Positions 50,107 to 59,444 of a stretch of DNA of 64,000 bases are shown piece by piece. This DNA comes from JAJCYL01 sp965206015 (GTDB lineage Bacteria; Bacteroidota; Bacteroidia; Cytophagales; Cyclobacteriaceae). A program made the translations under genes and the position numbers. The stretch's first letter is position 1. Every line of letters begins with the position of its first letter. Under the pieces are notes generated by a model that saw only the letters and a program-made list of their open reading frames with translations, made no database searches and was not told where the DNA came from. The stretch spans positions 930,001-994,000 of the forward strand of contig CBDBIW010000015.1 of the NCBI GenBank assembly GCA_965206015.1, in the 5' to 3' direction.

Positions 50107-50496
50107 TTGAATTATAGACTACTTTTTGCATTTGCTTCTTTACTGACCTTAGTTACCTTTTTGTCATCTGACTGTACCAACCCAGGCAGGAGTAAGACCA
50201 AATCTGCAGCAGATAGTCTATATCTGGTTTTGTCTGGAGATAAACCCAAATACGATATCAAAAACCTTGAGCAAAAGTATTTCTTGCCATACGTTTTAGA
50301 AGAAATATCTGCATTGTCTTATTATAAGGATGACATTCTGGCCTGTGTGCAGGATGAGGATGGGAAAGTTTTCTTTTATAATCTTCAAACAGAAGAAATT
50401 GGTCACACGACTTTATTGGAATATAGTAGTGATTATGAGGGAATAGAAATCGTTGGCGATCGCGGTTACATTCTAAAGTATGCGCTTATTAAATGA
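50107..50496 (+). pseudogene. SdiA-regulated-domain protein, C-terminally truncated
   Basis: 129 residues from a TTG start with a hydrophobic leader. YFLPYVLEEISALSYYKDDI, ACVQDEDGKVFFYNLQ and SDYEGIEIVGDRGYILK are the first blades of the SdiA-regulated beta-propeller family, whose members usually have 250 residues or more. Similarity ends at the stop, four bases into the next gene. The remaining blades were probably lost by deletion. Confidence 0.65.
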
Positions 50497-51608
50497 AACC
50501 GCTGATAGCTTCATTACTATTACTATTCTCTTTAGAACTTTATTCCCAACCCAGTGATGATGAGATAACTTTTTCGGTGGTACTCATTGGTGACGCAGGA
50601 GAACACAAGCCCTACTCACTTCCAATATTGGAGGTCGCCACTGAGAGATTAGAGCAATTTGGTGAACAATCAGCAATTATCTTCCTGGGAGATAACATCT
50701 ATCCCCTGGGTTTGCCTCCGGAGGAGGATCCTAAAAGGACGAAAATGGAAGCGAAACTGAGCCCGCAACTAGATGTTATAAAAAATTCAGCGGGAAAAGG
50801 GTATATGGTTCCGGGCAATCATGACTGGGCCAAAGGAAAAAAGAATGGCCGTGTTAATTTGTTGGAACAGCAGGAATTCACAGACCAGTATATTGGGAAC
50901 AAGCAATCTTTTTATCCAAGGGATGCATGTCCCGGGCCGGTTGAGATTTCACTTAATGACAATTTGGTGCTTGTCATTATTGATAGTCAATGGCTGTTGG
51001 CCGAAGGATTTAATATTCCTATAAGTGGTCACTGTGAGTATAAATCCAACAATGAGGTTATTGCCCAAATCGAATCGATTGTGGAGAACAATATGGGCAA
51101 ACACCTGCTGTTCGCCATGCACCACCCTGTCATAACTTATGGTAGCCACGGTGGAGTGTTTCAATTCAAGCAGCATATATTTCCTTTGACAGATATGAAA
51201 AAGAATCTTTACATTCCTTTGCCATTAGTAGGTTCTTTTTATCCACTTTATCGCAAGTGGTTTGGCAATATCCAGGATACTACCAATCCAGCATACACCT
51301 CAATTATGGATCAAATGGCAGGGAGCTTTGAAAAACACCCACGAACTATTCACGCTGCGGGCCATGAACATGCATTGGAGCATATGGTTAGAAATAATGT
51401 AGAGTATATAGTAAGTGGAGCAGGTTCTAAGACTGAATTTGTAAAACAAAAGGGACACGCTCAATTCGTTACCGGGGACAGCGGCCTTACACAGTTGTAT
51501 TACTACAATAATGGAGAGGTTTGGATGGAGTTTTGGGTTTTTAATGGGGATAATCCAAGAGGAAATGTGGACTATAAGGTTCAACTCTTTGCCAACAACA
51601 GCAACTAA
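50493..51608 (+). CDS. Secreted calcineurin-like metallophosphatase
   Basis: 371 residues with a signal peptide (LIASLLLLFSLELYSQ). The metallophosphatase motifs are in order: VLIGDAGEH, LGDNIYPLG, VPGNHDWAKG, AMHHPVITYGSHGG, AAGHEHALEHM. They bind two metal ions for phosphoester hydrolysis, as in purple acid phosphatase relatives. The gene starts four bases before the end of the truncated SdiA-like gene. An extracytoplasmic location is likely. The substrate is unknown. Confidence 0.88.
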   Translation: MKPLIASLLLLFSLELYSQPSDDEITFSVVLIGDAGEHKPYSLPILEVATERLEQFGEQSAIIFLGDNIYPLGLPPEEDPKRTKMEAKLSPQLDVIKNSAGKGYMVPGNHDWAKGKKNGRVNLLEQQEFTDQYIGNKQSFYPRDACPGPVEISLNDNLVLVIIDSQWLLAEGFNIPISGHCEYKSNNEVIAQIESIVENNMGKHLLFAMHHPVITYGSHGGVFQFKQHIFPLTDMKKNLYIPLPLVGSFYPLYRKWFGNIQDTTNPAYTSIMDQMAGSFEKHPRTIHAAGHEHALEHMVRNNVEYIVSGAGSKTEFVKQKGHAQFVTGDSGLTQLYYYNNGEVWMEFWVFNGDNPRGNVDYKVQLFANNSN

Positions 51609-51614
51609 ACTATT

Positions 51615-51926
51615 GTGATTGATTATTTGCTTACCAGCTCCGTGATTCTCTTGATTGGGTTAGCCTTTAATCTCTATCTACCATCAAGATTGAATGGTAA
51701 ATATGGTTATCGTTCCAAGGCAGCACTTAAGTCGCAAGAGAGTTGGGAACTGGCTCATAAGCTGTCAAAAACTTACCTGGTCATAGCTGGAATTATCAGT
51801 TTACTGGTTGCGCTAATTCTTTACGAATTTGGCCACTCCAACATGGCCAGGTTGCTTTCGGTTATTCTTCCCGTTGGCATTTTAATCATCTCGATTTTCC
51901 TAATTGAGAGAAGGCTTCGATATTAA
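51615..51926 (+). CDS. SdpI/YhfL-like small membrane protein
   Basis: 103 residues from GTG 51615. Three membrane segments flank the conserved loop GKYGYRSKAALKSQESWELAHKLS, typical of the SdpI family (YGYRT..S..s...W..a...). SdpI is an immunity/signalling protein in Bacillus; in other bacteria the role is open. It follows the metallophosphatase by 6 nt and is probably cotranscribed. Confidence 0.75.
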   Translation: MIDYLLTSSVILLIGLAFNLYLPSRLNGKYGYRSKAALKSQESWELAHKLSKTYLVIAGIISLLVALILYEFGHSNMARLLSVILPVGILIISIFLIERRLRY

Positions 51927-51930
51927 TCGG

Positions 51931-52422
51931 TTACCTGAAAACATTTTTTCCATCATTTTGGCTTCCATCAAAGACACGGATGGCGATCGCCTCTGCTGCT
52001 ACGGTTTTGACCCCTTCACTGAATAAACTGCATTTAACAGTAGTTTTTCTTCCCTTCACTTCAGTGACAGAGGCCCTCAACTCGAGGAGTTTGTCATTTG
52101 GAGTTGGTTTAAGGTACTTGATATTTAATGTTCCTGTAGCGTAACGGTATTCAGGCTTCGAATTGAGTGGACGATCTTCCAGTTTATAGGAGTAGGCCAT
52201 TGCGGTGCACATGCAGTGGCAATCAATAATGGTCGCTATAATTCCGCCATTGAGGAGGTTAGCCCAACCATGAAACTTTTCTTGGGACTCCCAATGGCAT
52301 ATGGCTTCATCCCCCTCCCAGTAGCTTTTGATATGAAGTCCGTCAGGATTATGGATACCACAACCGAAGCAAACATTCTCCGGCATGTGATCCTGGAAGT
52401 AAGTAATGCTATTATCGTTCAT
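51931..52422 (-). CDS. PaaI-type hotdog thioesterase
   Basis: 163 residues. The N-terminal FGCGIHNPDGLHI segment, FHGWANLLNGGIIATIIDCHCM (hotdog helix), and GTLNIKYLKPTP are typical of PaaI/4HBT thioesterases acting on acyl-CoA. The Cys pair in FGCG suggests a structural feature seen in this subgroup. It converges with the SdpI gene and is divergent from the MBL hydrolase gene. Confidence 0.85.
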   Translation of the reverse strand: MNDNSITYFQDHMPENVCFGCGIHNPDGLHIKSYWEGDEAICHWESQEKFHGWANLLNGGIIATIIDCHCMCTAMAYSYKLEDRPLNSKPEYRYATGTLNIKYLKPTPNDKLLELRASVTEVKGRKTTVKCSLFSEGVKTVAAEAIAIRVFDGSQNDGKNVFR

Positions 52423-52480
52423 AAGGGATTGTTATATTTAATGGTTGCTATAGACTTCAAAATTAAAAATCGCCAGACCA

Positions 52481-53371
52481 ATGGTTAATGTAATTGATTT
52501 AAAGTTTCAAGGCTTTTCCCAAGCCATCGCATCATTTCTCATCGAGTCAGGTGAGGGCCCTGTGCTTATAGAGACCGGACCGCATTCCACTTTTAAAGCC
52601 TTGGAGGCAGGAGTTAATCCATTGGGATATGATCTTTCTGACATTAAGCATGTATTGCTCTCCCACATCCATTTCGACCATGCCGGTGCTGCTTGGGCAC
52701 TAGCCAGAAGAGGCGCAAAGATTTATTTGCACCCTAGTGGTGCCAAACATATGGAAGACCCTTCACGATTATATGAATCGGCGAAAAGAATTTACCGGGA
52801 TAAGATGGATTCACTTTGGGGCTCCCTGAAACCAATTCCAAAGGATCATTTATATCAGATTCCGAACGAAGAGACTGTGCAAATAGGAAATTTAAAATTT
52901 ACCGCTCACCATACCCCCGGGCATGCGATTCATCACATTGCCTGGCAATTGGAAGATATGTTATTTACCGGTGATGTTGCGGGCGTTAAAATTAATGATG
53001 GCCCGGTAGTCCCTCCCTGCCCGCCTCCCGATATTAATATTGAAGACTGGAAAGCTTCGATTTCGTTAATTAGAGGAATGAATTTAAATAAAATTTATTT
53101 GACTCATTTTGGAGACTTCGACAACATAGAGGGGCATTTAAATGAGTTAGAAGGTTGCCTCGACAACTGGACCAGCTGGACCAAAGTTCAATTTGAAAAG
53201 AATGCTGACCCAAAAGATATCACTCCGGAGTTCCAGGCTTTTGTGGATGGTAAATTGGCTAAGAAAGGACTGACAAAGAACGAGATCGACCGGTATGGTG
53301 CTGCTAACCCCGCATGGATGAGTGTTGCCGGATTGATGAGGTATTGGAAGAAAAGGGGAGAAATTAGCTGA
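52481..53371 (+). CDS. Metallo-beta-lactamase-fold hydrolase
   Basis: 296 residues, cytoplasmic. Metal ligands: SHIHFDHAG (HxHxDH at about 61-66), HHTPGHAIHH and FTGDVAG, then LTHFGD. It is the glyoxalase-II/RNase-Z-like hydrolase superfamily, and the C-terminal helical part resembles that of the general MBL hydrolases. The substrate is unknown. It converges with the DUF1684 gene over a 16-bp palindrome. Confidence 0.87.
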   Translation: MVNVIDLKFQGFSQAIASFLIESGEGPVLIETGPHSTFKALEAGVNPLGYDLSDIKHVLLSHIHFDHAGAAWALARRGAKIYLHPSGAKHMEDPSRLYESAKRIYRDKMDSLWGSLKPIPKDHLYQIPNEETVQIGNLKFTAHHTPGHAIHHIAWQLEDMLFTGDVAGVKINDGPVVPPCPPPDINIEDWKASISLIRGMNLNKIYLTHFGDFDNIEGHLNELEGCLDNWTSWTKVQFEKNADPKDITPEFQAFVDGKLAKKGLTKNEIDRYGAANPAWMSVAGLMRYWKKRGEIS

Positions 53372-53386
53372 TTGCATTAATGCAAT
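53371..53386. terminator. 16-bp perfect palindrome between convergent genes
   Basis: attgcattaatgcaat overlaps the stop of the MBL gene and ends inside the last codons of the DUF1684 gene. It is A/T-rich and short; a bidirectional terminator role is possible but weak. Confidence 0.35.
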
Positions 53387-54258
53387 TCAAAATTCTTCTC
53401 TCCAGCCAATAGCTTAAATGCAATATGATTGGCTTTGGGAGGAATTGGGCAAGTAGCATGTTCAGTGAAAGCACATGGAGGGTTGTAGGCCTTGTTAAAG
53501 TCGATAACAACCTTATTTGAAGCATCCGGCATATCGGCATGCAAGTATCTTCCTAAGCCATAAGTCTCTTCACCAGTGGTTTCATCCGTAAATCTTAAGT
53601 GTAGATCTCCATCAAGGTTGGGCTCCATTTCACATTTCTGTCCTTGAAGTTCAAACTTCAATAGACCAGGCACTTTGGCGTCATAGGCCATGCCAAGGAT
53701 GTTGGCTGTTTTGACAAATTTGGGAGGGTCATAGGGGACGAAATCAGCAACGACTTTCATTTCTGGATTGAGATCAAAGAATTCAATGGGGTCCATATTG
53801 GTCAAATTTTCATGTTCAAAATCCCTTAGCCTTACCCCGAATTTTTCTCCACGCTTAATCACTATCCATCGAAGACTACCCCAATTGAATTCAGGTGTGT
53901 TTTCCATATCTCCGTTATAGGCCGGGGTCCGTTTACCAATTTCGATCCCGCCGGATGTAATTCCCGATTCCCCGGATGTCACCATATAAACGGTATCATT
54001 TTGAAGTATGAAAGCACCAAGTGTTTCAGGAGTTTTGTCTTCAGGAAATTTCAAGTCATTTTCGTCCGACCCACCAAACGTATTTTCCCCCTCCTTCAAC
54101 CAAAAAAGTCCTGCCAGGTTCACATAACCTTCCTCACCCATTAAGTCCTTCAGTCTACTGGTTTTCCAATTCTCAATTTCACTGACGTACTCTTTGGTTG
54201 GTTTTGTTGGGCCACATCCCAAGAGCATTACCAATAAAACAATCTGAATCTTTTTCAT
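53377..54258 (-). CDS. DUF1684 lipoprotein
   Basis: 293 residues. The lipobox VMLLGC is followed by a mature protein with ENWKTSRLKDLMGEEGYVNL, AGLFWLKEGENTFGGSDEND and the C-terminal FNKAYNPPCAFTEHATCPIP, the strongly conserved DUF1684 signature (CAFxxxATCPxPP). The fold is beta-rich and the role is not established. Confidence 0.9.
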   Translation of the reverse strand: MKKIQIVLLVMLLGCGPTKPTKEYVSEIENWKTSRLKDLMGEEGYVNLAGLFWLKEGENTFGGSDENDLKFPEDKTPETLGAFILQNDTVYMVTSGESGITSGGIEIGKRTPAYNGDMENTPEFNWGSLRWIVIKRGEKFGVRLRDFEHENLTNMDPIEFFDLNPEMKVVADFVPYDPPKFVKTANILGMAYDAKVPGLLKFELQGQKCEMEPNLDGDLHLRFTDETTGEETYGLGRYLHADMPDASNKVVIDFNKAYNPPCAFTEHATCPIPPKANHIAFKLLAGEKNFELH

Positions 54259-54299
54259 TCCTTCAATAATTGATCCAATAAAGCTAATTATTGAATTGT

Positions 54300-55199
54300 T
54301 TACAGTTGTGTTTTGAGCAGGTCAATTCCCTGTTCAAAACTATGCGGTTGATAACCAAGTTGGTTTTGCGCTTTATCAATAATAAACCCCGTTCTTGACG
54401 GCCGTTTGGCTGTTTGAGTGAAATTTGAACTATCTGCTTTTTCAATCAAGCCCTTATCTAGTTTAAAATAATCGGCTATTTTGACTGCCATCTCATAAGG
54501 TGTCAGGAGTTCTTTTCCTGAAATATTGAAGACCCCGTTTTTCTTTTTTGTGGCGATCAGATAGCAACCTATAGCCAAGTCTTCAACCAAGGTTGGTGTT
54601 CTCCATTGATCGCTTACCACTTTAATAGTCTTTCCCTCTTCAAGATTCTTTTTGACCCATATAACTATATTGGAGCGACTCATATTCTGTACTATCCCAT
54701 AGACCAAAACAGTTCTGGCAATAGCCCAATCAATGTTACTATTCTTGATTAGTTGTTCACCAGCCAATTTGCTTTCACCGTAGTAGTTTAACGGACGGGA
54801 GTTTACTTCTTCGTTATATGGACCAGAAAGTCCGTCAAAAATGAAGTCAGTACTTAAGTGAATCAGTTTACAATGACTCTTTTCACTTGCTGCAATGAGA
54901 TATTGAACAGCATTCACATTTACATTCCGACAATTTTCTTTTTCAGCCTCACATTGGTCCACATTGGTCATTGCGGCAGTATTGATTATTACATCAGGCT
55001 GGCACTCATTGAGAACCTTGGCAACCTCCTCTTTATCTGTAATATCAAGGCTGCGATATTCATAGTACTTTTGTTTATGATTCCGATTGGAACCTCTGGA
55101 GGTAGCAATTAATATATCATCAGGCTCCTGATTGTCTCCAATGAGGGTGATCAATTTTTGTCCTAATAAACCATTAGCACCCGTAATCAGAATCTTCAT
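54300..55199 (-). CDS. RmlD-type NAD(P)-dependent sugar-nucleotide reductase (SDR family)
   Basis: 299 residues. MKILITGANGLLGQKL binds NAD(P). LIHLSTDFIFDG, GPYNEEVNSRPLNYYGESKLAGE has the Tyr-x-x-x-Lys dyad (YYGESK), and RTVLVYG follows. These are RmlD/dTDP-4-dehydrorhamnose reductase landmarks. No other rhamnose genes are adjacent, so the true substrate may be a different 4-keto sugar nucleotide or a methionine-adenosyltransferase-beta-like role. It lies 4 nt after the cyclophilin gene. Confidence 0.85.
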   Translation of the reverse strand: MKILITGANGLLGQKLITLIGDNQEPDDILIATSRGSNRNHKQKYYEYRSLDITDKEEVAKVLNECQPDVIINTAAMTNVDQCEAEKENCRNVNVNAVQYLIAASEKSHCKLIHLSTDFIFDGLSGPYNEEVNSRPLNYYGESKLAGEQLIKNSNIDWAIARTVLVYGIVQNMSRSNIVIWVKKNLEEGKTIKVVSDQWRTPTLVEDLAIGCYLIATKKKNGVFNISGKELLTPYEMAVKIADYFKLDKGLIEKADSSNFTQTAKRPSRTGFIIDKAQNQLGYQPHSFEQGIDLLKTQL

Positions 55200-55203
55200 T
55201 TGT

Positions 55204-56055
55204 TTACAATAAAGGATAATGATAACCGTACTTACTGGTTATTTCCGACTGTAAAATTTCTTCAATAATAAAAACCATATGAATGTCTTGAATTGGTCTG
55301 TCCCGTTGGTCAGTCTGCTGGGCGGCGATTTTATCAATGACTTCAAGACCCTCCACGACTTCACCAAAGACGGTGTATTGGTCATCCAAATGTTGTGCTC
55401 CTCCAATGCTTGTATAAGCTTCAAGGCGGTCCGAAGGAAACTCTTTACTGAATGAAGTGTTAAGTTCTGCCTCGATAAGTGGCATTAGTTCAACTAGTTT
55501 GGACATGTACGACTGTGGATCACCTTGATACATGGCAATTAACTCGTTTCTCAGAATAGTATCTCCTGTGGCTTCCAGGTACTGCCCTACACTTGACGCC
55601 AATTGATTGCTATCTGTAGTCAATTGTTCTTTGGTAGAAACAGTGCCTTGTACCAGATAAAATTGACTTCCACTAGACTCTTTCCCAGGGTTTTGGTTGT
55701 CGCCAAGCCTTGCTGCCGAGAGGGCCCCCTTTTTATGGAATAACTTAGGATTAAATTCTGCGGGTATGGTATATCCTGGGCCACCAGAACCAAGAGGTTG
55801 TCTGTTTACGGCGTTTTTGGAGTCGGGGTCACCACCCTGAATCATAAAACCTCTAATAACTCTATGAAAAATCAGGCTGTCGTAGAATCCCTTATTTATT
55901 AGCTTGACGAAATTCTCTTTGTGCTTTGGTGTTTCTTCGTATAGAATAGCCTTCATATCCCCATAAGAAGTTTTAATGGTTATGAGGTAATCTTTTTTAC
56001 CGTCATCGCATCCTAATGTTGAAATGATAAGGAGTATTAAAAACAAATTTCTCAT
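55204..56055 (-). CDS. Peptidyl-prolyl cis-trans isomerase, cyclophilin type, lipoprotein
   Basis: 283 residues. The lipobox IISTLGC places it in the envelope. The cyclophilin core reads YDSLIFHRVIRGFMIQGGDP and then GKESSGSQFYLVQG, with VFGEVVEGLEVIDKI at the end. An insertion of about 80 residues (TKEQLTTDSNQL to HLDDQYT) splits the core, common in Bacteroidota members. It catalyses proline isomerisation during folding of secreted proteins and is likely cotranscribed with the RmlD-like gene. Confidence 0.92.
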   Translation of the reverse strand: MRNLFLILLIISTLGCDDGKKDYLITIKTSYGDMKAILYEETPKHKENFVKLINKGFYDSLIFHRVIRGFMIQGGDPDSKNAVNRQPLGSGGPGYTIPAEFNPKLFHKKGALSAARLGDNQNPGKESSGSQFYLVQGTVSTKEQLTTDSNQLASSVGQYLEATGDTILRNELIAMYQGDPQSYMSKLVELMPLIEAELNTSFSKEFPSDRLEAYTSIGGAQHLDDQYTVFGEVVEGLEVIDKIAAQQTDQRDRPIQDIHMVFIIEEILQSEITSKYGYHYPLL

Positions 56056-56213
56056 TTACATGATTTTTTTCTTGAGTGCCCAAAAATAAGCCTAATCACA
56101 TTACTACAAAACCCCATGATTCAAGTGGTTAATGCAAATCATTTTTTTGCCATTAAACATTAAAAAATTAGTTCACGCGAGGCTCTGACAATAATTATTT
56201 TCAGCTTTGAATT

Positions 56214-56221
56214 TATCTTTG
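56214..56221 (+). promoter_or_regulatory. Candidate -7 element before the UbiA-type gene
   Basis: TATCTTTG matches TAnnTTTG and lies 73 nt before the ATG at 56294. No clear -33 element. Confidence 0.35.
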
Positions 56222-56293
56222 GATTGTTGGTGAACTAAGTAGAAATTATTTAGCACGATAGTGGGTTGGGTATTGCATATATTTTACACCATA

Positions 56294-57130
56294 ATGAGTT
56301 TTTTCAGGCTTACAAGGGTTCCCAATCTTATCATTATCGGATTGACTCAATACATTACTGCCATCTTTCTGGTTCATAGTAAATCTGAGTGGTTATTGGT
56401 AGTTGCCGATATCAGGTTTCTCCTACTGATTATCACAACCTCAATGATTGCTGGTGCTGGCTACATCATCAATGATTATTACGATACTAAAATTGACTAC
56501 GTAAATCGCCCGCAAAAAGTAATTGTTGGAAGATTAATCCCCAGAAGATATGCATTGGCCTCTTATTTCTCCTTAAATGGAGTAGCAATTTTAGCTAGTG
56601 CTTTCTTATCACTGCAAATTGCTGCCATTCATTGCATGTCCAGCCTTCTGTTATGGCTGCATTCCAACCAGTTAAAGCGTTTGCCCCTAATGGGGAATGT
56701 AATTATTGGTGCCTTAGCTGCTGGTGCGCTTCTATTAATAGCCATTTTTTACGATAAAACAGGAGGGCTGGTCTATGCTTATGCATTCTTTGCCTTTGTA
56801 ATCAATGTAATAAGGGAAATATTAAAAGACTTGGAGGCAATTAGAGGTGAGGAAAAATTTGGATCTTATGCCCTACCATCAGCTCTTGGAATTAGGCGAA
56901 CTAAGTTGTTGATCTATGTAGTGATCGCATTTTCATCGATTGCCCTGAGTTTATTTTTATTCAATATTGAGAATCACGTGGCAGTAACCTATTTCACAAT
57001 GTTAATACCCGTATTCATCTACTTTATATTTCTTCTGGTTAAGGCTGATACTCAAAAAAATTATGCCTTCCTCAGTGATTTCGCAAATTTTATCATGTTA
57101 ACAGGAATAATTAGTATTACTCTCTTTTAA
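56294..57130 (+). CDS. UbiA-superfamily prenyltransferase (geranylgeranylglycerol-phosphate geranylgeranyltransferase-like)
   Basis: 278 residues from the ATG at 56294; an in-frame GTG upstream (56261) would add 11 residues. Eight to nine membrane segments. The first Asp-rich motif is NDYYDTKID with NRPQKVIVGR after it, and the second region is KDLEAIRGEEKFG. Both bind Mg-prenyl-diphosphate. The sequence type resembles members annotated as GGGP-prenyltransferases in Bacteroidota, but quinone prenylation is also possible. It precedes purN by 11 nt. Confidence 0.85.
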   Translation: MSFFRLTRVPNLIIIGLTQYITAIFLVHSKSEWLLVVADIRFLLLIITTSMIAGAGYIINDYYDTKIDYVNRPQKVIVGRLIPRRYALASYFSLNGVAILASAFLSLQIAAIHCMSSLLLWLHSNQLKRLPLMGNVIIGALAAGALLLIAIFYDKTGGLVYAYAFFAFVINVIREILKDLEAIRGEEKFGSYALPSALGIRRTKLLIYVVIAFSSIALSLFLFNIENHVAVTYFTMLIPVFIYFIFLLVKADTQKNYAFLSDFANFIMLTGIISITLF

Positions 57131-57141
57131 AAAATAGCTTA

Positions 57142-57714
57142 ATGTATAGAGTGGCGGTATTCGCTTCAGGAAATGGTACTAATGCAGAACGATTGTTTGA
57201 ATACTTCCAGAATCATTCTTCAATTAAGATAGAGCTGCTTTTCTGCAACAATCCCACTGCTGCTGTAATCATAAGAGCAGAAAAATGGTCGATTCCTGTG
57301 ATATTATTTGATCGTGAAGAATTAAGAAACAAACAAATTGTTCAAAGTGCCTTGAAAGAGAAGGGAATTAATTGGATTGCTCTAGCAGGGTTTCTGTGGT
57401 TATTACCATCCGACATTGTGTCAGCTTACCCTAACCGCATTGTGAATCTACACCCCTCACTTTTGCCTAAATATGGAGGGAAAGGTATGTATGGAGAACA
57501 TGTTCACAATGCAGTTATCCAATCTGGTGATCAACAATCTGGTATTACCATTCATGTGGTAAATGAAGGGTATGACAAGGGCAAAATTATCTTTCAGGCT
57601 CAATGTGAGGTATGTGAGAATGAGAATAGTGAGTCGTTAGCAGTTAAAATACACGATTTAGAATATAAGTATTTTCCACCCACACTGGAAAAAGCAATTC
57701 TTGGGAAGGAATAA
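57142..57714 (+). CDS. purN: Phosphoribosylglycinamide formyltransferase
   Basis: 190-residue GAR transformylase, third step of purine synthesis, using 10-formyl-THF. FASGNGTNAERL at the start is the phosphate loop. NLHPSLLPKYGGKGMYGEHVH carries the catalytic His. VVNEGYDKGKIIFQ contains the conserved Asp. The Asn of the N/H/D triad should lie in the IVNLHPS segment. It is followed by a separate promoter and purH. Confidence 0.95.
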   Translation: MYRVAVFASGNGTNAERLFEYFQNHSSIKIELLFCNNPTAAVIIRAEKWSIPVILFDREELRNKQIVQSALKEKGINWIALAGFLWLLPSDIVSAYPNRIVNLHPSLLPKYGGKGMYGEHVHNAVIQSGDQQSGITIHVVNEGYDKGKIIFQAQCEVCENENSESLAVKIHDLEYKYFPPTLEKAILGKE

Positions 57715-57723
57715 CAACCTGGG

Positions 57724-57753
57724 TTGTTAACGGCTTGAAAAACAATACTTTTG
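57724..57753 (+). promoter_or_regulatory. purH promoter
   Basis: TTG (57724-57726) and TACTTTTG (57746-57753) with 19-nt spacing match the Bacteroidota consensus. The purH ATG is 19 nt downstream. Confidence 0.6.
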
Positions 57754-57772
57754 CATCCTTCATTTTCAGATA

Positions 57773-59293
57773 ATGGATCGCAAAGAGATTAAAACCGCAT
57801 TGATATCAGTATTCTATAAAGAGGGTTTAGAGCCTATTGTCCAACAGCTTCATCAAAATGGAGTGAGGATTTTGTCGACAGGAGGCACCCTTGATTTTAT
57901 CAAACAAGCAGGTTATGAGGCCGAAGCAGTGGAAGATATCACTGAATATCCCTCCATTTTAGGTGGAAGGGTAAAGACTTTGCATCCTAAAGTGTTTGGA
58001 GGCATTCTCAACAGATCAATGAATAATACCGATCAGGAAGAAATGCGACAATTTGAAATACCATCCATTGATCTGGTAATAGTAGACTTATATCCTTTTG
58101 AAGAAACATTAGCCTCTAACGCTTCAGAAGAAGACATTATAGAAAAAATTGACATTGGTGGAATTTCATTGATTAGAGCAGCGGCTAAAAATTTTGGCAA
58201 TGTAGCCATCGTTTCCTCAAGAGACCAATATGAGGATTTAATCAGTGTAATTTCAGATGGCTGTTCCACTGACTTGATGACTAGGCGCAGACTGGCAGTT
58301 GCGGCATTTGATAATTCGTCACACTACGACTCAGCGATCTTCAATTTTTTTAATAATGATAGCCCTGTTGACAGTTTTAAAATTAGTAGTCAAACCAAGA
58401 ATGAACTAAGGTATGGAGAAAACCCGCATCAAAAAGGAGATTTTTATGGGCGAATGGACCAAGTGTTTGAGCAATTGCACGGTAAACTAATTTCGTATAA
58501 TAATTTGTTGGACATTGATGCTGCAGTTTCACTAGTTCAGGACTTTGGCCAATCTGTTTTTGCTATAATTAAGCATACCAATGCTTGTGGTTTGGCAGTA
58601 AATGACAACGTACTTGAGGCATATAATAATGCCCTTGCCGGGGACCCGGTTTCGGCATTTGGAGGTATTCTGGCGACAAACCTGGAAATAGATCCTTCTT
58701 CAGCGGAAGAAATTAATAAACTCTTTTTCGAAGTTCTAATAGCACCTGGCTTTAGTCCTGATGCACTAGACATACTGAAGAGTAAAAAGAATCGTATTCT
58801 TCTGCTTCAGAAAGCAAGAGCTGGTCAAGACAATCAAATTAAGTCAGTGCTTAATGGTCTCTTGGTACAGGGGGAGGATACCAAAGTTGAATCAAAGTCT
58901 GATTTGCAAGTTGTGACGAAGAAGGGGATTACTGACTCGGAAGAAAAAGCTCTACTTCTGGCAAATAAAATTGTAAAGCACTCTAAGTCCAATGCAATTG
59001 TATTCACCTCAGAAGATCAACTGCTGTCTAGTGGTGTCGGTCAAACGTCAAGAGTTGATGCGCTCAATCACGCCATTGAAAAAGCCAAAAAGTTTGGATT
59101 TTCATTAAAAGGAGCGGTCATGGCTTCTGATGCCTTTTTTCCATTTCCTGATTGTGTAGAGATTGCAGATAATGAAGGTATCGCATCCGTTATACAACCA
59201 GGCGGCTCAGTCAAAGACCAGCTTTCAATTGATTACTGCGACAATAATGACATGTCAATGGTATTTACTGGGTTTCGACATTTTAAACACTAA
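57773..59293 (+). CDS. purH: Bifunctional AICAR formyltransferase/IMP cyclohydrolase
   Basis: 506-residue enzyme for the last two steps of IMP synthesis. The N-terminal MGS-like IMP cyclohydrolase has STGGTLDFIKQAG, GGRVKTLHPKVFGGIL and IGGISLIRAAAKNF. The C-terminal AICAR transformylase has RYGENPHQKGDFYG, IKHTNACGLAV with catalytic Lys-His, and DAFFPFPDCVEIA. Length is normal. Confidence 0.97.
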   Translation: MDRKEIKTALISVFYKEGLEPIVQQLHQNGVRILSTGGTLDFIKQAGYEAEAVEDITEYPSILGGRVKTLHPKVFGGILNRSMNNTDQEEMRQFEIPSIDLVIVDLYPFEETLASNASEEDIIEKIDIGGISLIRAAAKNFGNVAIVSSRDQYEDLISVISDGCSTDLMTRRRLAVAAFDNSSHYDSAIFNFFNNDSPVDSFKISSQTKNELRYGENPHQKGDFYGRMDQVFEQLHGKLISYNNLLDIDAAVSLVQDFGQSVFAIIKHTNACGLAVNDNVLEAYNNALAGDPVSAFGGILATNLEIDPSSAEEINKLFFEVLIAPGFSPDALDILKSKKNRILLLQKARAGQDNQIKSVLNGLLVQGEDTKVESKSDLQVVTKKGITDSEEKALLLANKIVKHSKSNAIVFTSEDQLLSSGVGQTSRVDALNHAIEKAKKFGFSLKGAVMASDAFFPFPDCVEIADNEGIASVIQPGGSVKDQLSIDYCDNNDMSMVFTGFRHFKH

Positions 59294-59414
59294 ATAAGGT
59301 TCAAAAAATCATTGGTTTTTGCCCTTAAAATTCCATTTTTAGAGGGTTATGAATGGCAATAATCATTTTTAAAGTTTAATTTTCGCTAAAACCCCCACAC
59401 ACGGGTTTAAGTGT

Positions 59415-59422
59415 TATTTTTG
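59415..59422 (+). promoter_or_regulatory. Candidate -7 element of the mre operon
   Basis: TATTTTTG, TAnnTTTG type, 22 nt before the mreB ATG. A -33 element is not clear. Confidence 0.4.
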
Positions 59423-59444
59423 TGGCTCATTTTGAAAACTGCAA

